Below, one piece after another: positions 57,882 through 64,000 of a DNA stretch of 64,000 bases (positions within the stretch are counted from its first letter, which is position 1; each line of letters starts with the position of its first letter). The stretch covers positions 1,151,987 through 1,215,986 of the forward strand of contig JACTAT010000013.1 in the NCBI GenBank assembly GCA_014526335.1. The letters are read 5' to 3'. The DNA is from Chrysaora quinquecirrha (taxonomy: Eukaryota; Cnidaria; Scyphozoa; Semaeostomeae; Pelagiidae). The notes under the pieces are model-generated. The model worked only from the letters and a program-made list of their open reading frames with translations, did no database searches and was not told where the DNA came from. The position numbers and the translations under genes are program-made.

Positions 57882-60800
57882 CAGAGAAGCAACTATCAAC
57901 AATGTATAAAATTAGAAATTTTAACAAATTTTTGTCAGCTTGTATTTTCCAACAATCTCTAAGCATGTATTAAAAAAAAACGAAAGTATTTTTGTATTAA
58001 AACAAAAATGTAAAAATAATCGTTCACTTCTTTGACGAAAAAAATTTTCCTGAATATAGTAGTAGTGGTAGTAGTAGTAGTAGTAGTAGTAGTTGCTGCG
58101 GAGCTGCGCGAAGTGCCTGCGTAGCAGCATTATCCCGCATTTAACGTATTGAGTCTATTTGTAAATCAGAATGGCGTGAAAAGCAAAACATTGCTCAGTG
58201 CTGGAGATGAATGCTCCCCACTTGCATCCACAATGCCGAGACAATGTGGCTGAGGCGTCGCATCTTACGGTGGTTCCCGTTACAGGAAATCGCTATTCCC
58301 CCCATGAGTCTTCCGCCAGCCAACCGAGGGAGGGGATATCCGGCCCCTAGACCATGTGCTTACGCTTGGATACCCCTTGCTTACGCTTCGAACTCATGAC
58401 ACTGAACAATAATGTAAGACATTGTCTTCATACTCGTAGAATTTCTTCAAGTGATTTAAGTAATTGTGGTAAAAACTTTGTCGCGCATGCGCTACTCTTT
58501 TGACTCTTGGACTTCAATGCTTCTGTTCGAAGGCAAAATTGACAATTAATACTTACCATGAGATATACTTACAGGATAGCATTGATGCTCTTCAAATGTT
58601 TTCAGGAAGTGGGCGTCATTGCATCGGCCCTTAAATGGCCTGAATTTCAAACTACCACTATACATCGGTGATTGAATCACAAAAGTTTACACTTCTACAC
58701 GTCTACATTTACACTTCTGCGCATGTTCGTGCTATTTTTACATGAAATTTTTTATTGTTTTCATTATGGGAGACGCGCTGTGTACCAAATGGCTTGTCCA
58801 AATAACAATAGCGGCTATTTTGTGATCATTTAAAAACTTAATGTAGTCACGTCGTATCGTGTTGTTAGTAGTAACTAGGAGTAGTAGTAGTAGTAGCAGC
58901 AATACCAATAGTAGTAGTAGTAGTTTGCAATTCATGTCAAAAAGCTTAATTTCTAAATATTTTTAATGATTAGAGGCGCGTTATTTACGTGATCTAAATA
59001 CTAATTATATGATAAGCAAAGTACTTTTTTCTTTATTTTATAACTCGTAACGAAAGCAGTTTTATTTACATAAAAGTCTTTAAAAAAGTAAGATCGCAGC
59101 TCGAAAAATGAACTAAAAAATTCAAAATTGACAGAGCAAATTTAGTTCGTAAACAACCGTAGATAGAATGAACGTACAAAAGAGTAAACGAAATTAATGA
59201 ACGTTTTGCGTTGATCAAAACAGAGGGTTCATGAGACAAGCTGTTTTATTTAGGAAAACAGAACTTATCAGTATTTGGGAGAAACCTGGGCTTTTTAAGA
59301 GACGATCTAAAACTGCACGTCATCCTTATAAACCAAGAGGTTTTGAAAGTAGAATTTACCAACGACGATGTAGATGTAGAAAAATGGGCAAAATGCACTC
59401 AGTTAGGGGGTATAGGCATACTCTCCCAGACAATTTTTAACTTGTATATGTCTTGAATCGCTCTGCTGGTCATTTCATGGCTCAAGTATGCAAAATCCTA
59501 CTATGAGAGCATGTAATTTTACCAACTAAAGCAAAAAATTTCCCAGTTGATTATTTCAATATAAGACAACAACATGTACTTTGCTTGAAAAATTCAGTTT
59601 TGCAAATAAGCACACATTTATGGTATATCAGCATGCCTTGAAAGCTGAGCTCTTTCGTTTATCAATTGCAAGTTGGAAGCAACAGCCGAGGAACAGGTTG
59701 AAAAAGTAAATTTTTATTTAAGAATTATTTTAATACAGAATAATTGATAAGTATGATAAATAGACATGTTGTTTTCAAAAGGGATATGTTGTTACACAAC
59801 TTCAATGCCCAGTAAGGAGATTTTATGGGCATTCAAGAGTCCCTAAAAATATCAAATTCTAACTGTCATGTTAGTAATTTTAGAGGCTGGTGGCTTAAAT
59901 GGGTTATGACTAAAATATGAGTTCAGTTTTAAAAACACTTCTCTAAAAAACACTTCTCGAATTCCAAGGGGGGTAGCCCCATATATGGAAGGTGAAAGGT
60001 GAAGGTGCTAGTGCTACGGTGTATATAGCGCCAGTCGCTAAGATCTCAGTACTAGGTTTAGGTTAACTTATGGAGACCTAGACTCTGGCTGTGACGCTAT
60101 CATAGCTTGTGCTCGAACCCCGACCTCGCTGAGCTTCTGACACAAAGAGTCAGCTGGATTAGGCCACGACGCTACAGCACTGTCAAGTATGTGCAGCAGA
60201 ATTTGCTGTGACGCAGCAGAAAATAACTCAAGACAGAGACAGAGTTTTAACGTTGCAATTATAAGATGACCGAAATTCTAACTTTACAGAGCTAGTATTT
60301 ATAGAGTTTTACATATCATGTGATTTATGGCGTAGTTACAATTTATACGTGCATAAGTAAGCTAACAGAAAGTTCTTAGGTTTGTCACGAGTATTTATTG
60401 ACGTACATAGATAGAACATACAGAAAGTTCGTAACGTGCAACATAACATACATAGATAGTGTTTACATGGAGTACTTTATTGTTGTTGATGCTGTTCGAT
60501 GAAGCCATTTCTCAAGGTGTGGCCCCTATAAGAAAAAGGGATAATACCATCATGCTTTTAATGGGTCTAGAAATAGAATTGAGGATCTTAACTCATGTTT
60601 GATTTCTGATTGCGCTTGTTGGTTGCTTTTTCTAGCTTCTAGAAATTGCTTACTTTTTCTAGCTTTTTGAGATTTTGAGGTTGTTACTAATCCTCGCGAT
60701 GCTAAGTTTACAAAAAAGTTACATACACAATTGAAACATTGAACTGCTGGCAAACAACACCATGAAAAACGTGAAAGAGTCAACTATTGACTTGTTCATT

Positions 60801-61478
60801 TCTTGAATCATCATGCTATACATGAAACTTGTGATTTGTGAACCTAATCACGTGACGAACTATACAAAGTATTGAATTAAAAACAGGTTGTTGACTACTA
60901 ATATATAATTAAGCTGATGAACTTGTGTATGGTTGCTAATCAATTTGGATCTTGGGTGGGAAAAAACAGTCTCACCAAATAATTAAAGAAACTTCAGTTA
61001 AGTTTGGGCTGCAAAATCTATGATTAATTACATAAGATATGATTCAGCTCTGTATAGCTGCAGTCTGGATGTTTTAGGCGGGATTTTTTTATCTAAAACG
61101 ACCTGGTAACTCCTACTACTGGCGTTTCAACAAGATGGAGCAGGATTAGATTGGGACGAGATTTCGAGGCTTTCGAAAGTTTTTGTGGAAAAATTAGAAC
61201 AAGCTGGCAGTCTACAGACGATTTCAAGACTTTTACGAGCAGTATCGACAAAGACGTTCTCCGAACCAAAGGGCTCTTTTGCTCTGGGCCTGCTTGTAAA
61301 GTGAAGCAAGAAACTGAAGTTTCAGTATCCATGTTAAAGCTAACATGTAACTAGACATAAAATGTAGCTTGAAGCTCAAATGAAGGTGATCAAACGCTAA
61401 AACGGTACTTTCGCTGCTATCCTCAGAAGTTGGGAATCTCACTCAAAGAATTCTATAACGAAAGTCTTGCATCTCGCT
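57882..61478. other. intergenic between the small gene and the K2P channel
   Basis: Contains (GTA)n microsatellites at 58057-58094 and 58874-58925, a family-A SINE at 59988-60181 and otherwise AT-rich sequence without a recognisable exon. Near 58200-58400 a GC-richer block (ATGAGTTCGAAGCG on the minus strand) may be another SINE. Frames at 59231-59440 and 61151-61354 lack any known domain; the latter could be 5' untranslated sequence of the channel. Confidence 0.55.
59988..60181 (-). mobile_element. tRNA-derived SINE, family A
   Basis: A minus-strand copy with head GCTGTAGCGTCGTGGCCTAA, B box GGGTTCGAGCAC, stem AAGCTATGATAGCGTCACAGCC, body and a (CACCTT)-type tail. It is more diverged than the copies at 41892 and 46614. 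Confidence 0.85.
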
Positions 61479-63149
61479 ATGAAGAAAGGCAACAAAACCT
61501 TCATAACCAGATTGGTTATTTTAGTAGGTTATCTGCTGGCTGGAGGTGCAATTTTTCAACTGCTTGAGAAGACAAATCAAGCGTCGGTTGTTCGTCAATA
61601 TGAAACAACATTGCGGAATTTTGTTGAAAAATATAACATTAGTAATGAAGACATGAACTTGATTGAAGAAACAATTATACATAATGGAAAACATTCTGTT
61701 TCTACCGAATGGAATTATGGGAATGCTGTGTTTTTCTGTGGATCTACTATTCTAACCGTCGGTAAGAGCAAATGTTCAGTTTTCAGGGATTTTAATAAAT
61801 CATTAAAGTATGTAAAAGTTTATGAATTAATAATTGAGAAAGTAAGTGACAGCTTTCATTTCTCTGCATATTAAGTAGGCTGCGAGGAAACATAAAAATT
61901 CAAACAAAAGCTAATTTGCTACAGCATTTCTCTATTCAAAGCCTTGGCTTGTCAAATGCCCCCACACTGCTCACGTTTGTCCCCACCTCGACCCCCACTG
62001 TAAGCTCATTTTAGCGCCCCGGTAAAACATCCTTCTTCCTGATAGTCAAAATGGTAACTGACCGTAGCAGACTTGGGTGCTCAAAGGCTGGAGTATCTCC
62101 AATACCTCACGGTGCCCATGTTCTCAGATATTTTTTGCATGATTACCTATTGTGTATGTATCATTCATCGCTTATTGTGCCCAAAATTTTCTAATTCCTG
62201 CATTCCTAGGTTTTTTACACCATAGGCCACTGTTAGACATCATTTTGCTTCAGGCGTTGCGATACCTAGCCGATTTGGGGTTACATCCCCCAAAGAAATT
62301 GTAGCACTGCCTCCTCCTCTTATCCTTGTATCGCAATTTTATGCTTTGTAAGACTCAAAGACTATGAAAAATCAATACGAATTGAATTTCATCTTTTTTT
62401 CGCTAGGATACGGAAACATTGTACCAAAAACCATCGAGGGAAAAGCATTCTGCATGGTCTATGCCTTATTTGGCATCCCATTTGCATGTCTTGCGCTGAA
62501 GTCAATGGGAGAAAAAATAATGAACTTACAAATAAAACTAATAAAAACAAGCTACAAACGGCTGTACAACCAAGCACGAGTTTCATCAATTCATCTTAAA
62601 GCTACTATCCTAAATTTCTTCCTAACAATCATCGTTATTCTGCTATTCGGTGCGATGACACTATTGAAGAGACGGGATTGGTCATATTTCGAGGGTGTCT
62701 ACTTCGTGTATATAACTTTCACGACTATTGGATTCGGCGATTATGTTCCATCGTACGATAAAGGATTTTCGGAATTTGACGTCGTCATGCTGATTTTGAG
62801 TGTTTTTCTCGGGTTTTCGCTAGTTTCCAGTCTTGTATGTTCCATATCAGCCGCGATTGAGGAGTACGGTGTGAAGACAGTAATAAAACGAGCCAAAACG
62901 AAAATGGAGCGAAAACGAGGGAGAAATGCCGACTTGTCCGAAGTAAATACCGAATATTTGTCGGCGTCGGGTCCGGCTTCCTCTGTACTAAGTGATAGCA
63001 AAAATGGGCGAAATATCGAATGGAGCGCACTTGATGACTTGCAGGTTTCATTACGAAAACTAACCATTAAAAGAAATAGTTTTCAAGTGAATGGGAAAGA
63101 AATCGAAATAGACCAGTTTGTTCTTGAAGACGAAACACGAAGGAAGTAA
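61479..63149 (+). CDS. two-pore-domain (K2P/KCNK) potassium channel, 341 aa
   Basis: Two exons, 61479-61761 and 62407-63149, joined by a GT-AG intron (GTAAGAG...cgctag) in phase 1. The first ATG in the frame gives MKKGNKTFITRLVILVGYLL, so TM1 starts near residue 8. A long extracellular cap loop (residues about 31-80) with an N-linked site at NIS is typical of K2P subunits. Pore 1 ends TVGYGN (94-98), pore 2 TTIGFGD (200-206); TM2, TM3 and TM4 (about 165-180 and 212-235) are clear. The cytoplasmic tail has KRAKTKMERKRGR and Ser-rich segments. K2P channels form plasma-membrane dimers that carry background K+ current. The subtype (TASK-, TREK- or TWK-like) cannot be settled by eye. An AATAAA signal lies at 63397-63402. 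Confidence 0.95.
61762..62406 (+). other. intron of the K2P gene
   Basis: 645 bp, GTAAGAG donor and a TTTTTTTCGCTAG acceptor. The upstream reading frame stays open for another 37 codons into the intron, so intron retention would add a short unrelated tail after pore 1. No repeat element was recognised. Confidence 0.85.
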
Positions 63150-63396
63150 GCATCGTGATTGGTTGAAACAAGACATGTGACTAGGGAAATGTCAATCAAT
63201 CTTTGTGATCTGGCTTACATGGGTTATGACTTGGCTTGGCAAACTGTGATTTACTTTAAGAATGATTAGGACTTAGAGAGAGAGTAAAAGAGTATGGGTG
63301 TAGGGCTATGTTTTAAGGGGGAATGCAACAATAACCTACATTGTGGTGAACCAAGGAAGCGAATTGATATGGACTCTATAATGTTTGAAGTTTAGT

Positions 63397-63402
63397 AATA
63401 AA
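63397..63402 (+). terminator. poly(A) signal of the K2P gene
   Basis: A canonical AATAAA 248 bp after the K2P stop codon, followed by T-rich sequence (TTCTATTTGGATCATCGATT). It is the first canonical hexamer downstream of the stop. Confidence 0.65.
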
Positions 63403-64000
63403 AGCACATCTGGGACTTTCTATTTGGATCATCGATTTCATTTTATATACAGTAGCTATTTTCCATCAAGTTGTTTATAACTCTTGCTGACGAAGATCAT
63501 AAGATCGAAACTTTCTACTAAAAATGAGTCTATATCTTTGAATTTCTTATCAATTCACTTATTTATACTTGTTTATTATGTGTAGACTTATTAATTTAAA
63601 AGTAATCCATCTATAATGTGTAATTTATATATGGCCGCTAAAATTAGTTACAGTATACTGTTAATTTTCTGTTAGAAGAAAATATCACTTCGCGTGTTGT
63701 CATTTGTTTCGTACAGTATATCTGTTCGCTACTCGCCCGGGGTAGTTTCACTCCAATCTCGGGGAAATCGGAGACTTTGGCGGCTCCAAACTCTACTGAT
63801 TCGGACTCCAGGGGTCCAGAGCTGGAATACCCCACCCCCAAATACCCGGGGCAGGGTAGAGCTTGAAGATTTCGCAGACTTCACAGAGAAATTGTTTCCA
63901 AATAAAATTCTCTATATAATCTTCAGTTTTTCAAAAAAGTTATCGGAATTATTAAATGATCGGAATCCACTGAACCCGAAGACTAATTTTTTTCAGAATT
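63403..64000. other. right edge, intergenic
   Basis: AT-rich DNA with no supported exon. 63728-63862 holds a GC-rich block bounded by GCCCGGGGTAG and ATACCCGGGGCAGG, which resembles part of a CCCGGGG-ended repeat element; its ends are not resolved. Confidence 0.5.

Noticed and set aside
57560..57892. 110-codon minus-strand frame
   Set aside because: Antisense shadow of the small plus-strand gene at 57498-57881, which has the better start context and composition.
61467..61478. Earlier K2P start giving four extra residues
   Set aside because: The codon at 61467 is TTG; the first ATG in frame is 61479 and gives a standard K2P N-terminus.
1..64000. CRISPR arrays, prophage, operons, riboswitches or a bacterial defence system
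   Set aside because: The window is intron-bearing animal DNA; the tandem repeats have no spacer-repeat regularity of CRISPR type and no prokaryotic gene was seen.

Overview
The window is animal nuclear DNA: AT-rich, intron-rich and dense in short interspersed repeats, with no operons or prokaryotic signals. The three recognisable genes are metazoan families: a receptor guanylate cyclase-type receptor, GON4L and a two-pore-domain K+ channel. The intron density, the retained ancestral protein families and an 8-bp-duplication mobile element of a CCCGGGGG...TATGTGCCG type that I associate with corals and anemones suggest an early-branching animal, most likely a cnidarian. That placement is inference; no marker gene here settles it.

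Left part (1-7748). The minus strand carries the 5' half of an atrial-natriuretic-factor-type receptor, reconstructed as six phase-consistent exons from 7748 down to 2678, plus a possible seventh at 2489-2540. They encode a signal peptide, the ANF-receptor ligand-binding domain, one transmembrane helix and a juxtamembrane segment. I could not find the kinase-homology and cyclase exons. Its introns hold three tandem arrays, one of which repeats the end of exon 2 together with its splice donor.

Middle (7749-37256). About 29 kb with no gene I can support: trinucleotide microsatellites, tandem duplications, inverted-repeat (MITE-like) elements, tRNA-derived SINEs, a decayed reverse-transcriptase fragment and an array of CCAAT and CACGTG motifs.

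Right-centre (37257-57023). The minus strand carries a GON4L orthologue assembled from the sequence as 27 exons. Every exon junction keeps phase and the model totals 5172 nt (1723 codons plus stop). It has the conserved N-terminal segments, an internal SANT-like domain, a methionine/glutamine repeat exon, paired PAH-like helices and a C-terminal SANT domain. The repeat exon contains two compensating frame changes, so the genomic copy as written does not read straight through. Its introns are full of SINEs and hold a nested LINE insertion. About 475 bp upstream, and divergent, is a small single-exon gene of unknown function (57498-57881).

Right end (57882-64000). After repeat-bearing intergenic DNA, the plus strand carries a two-exon, 341-aa K2P potassium channel (61479-63149). 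Its first selectivity-filter codon is split by the intron.

The genes are unrelated in function: membrane cGMP signalling, chromatin/transcription control and background K+ conductance. Nothing points to co-regulation except the divergent promoter at 57076-57497.
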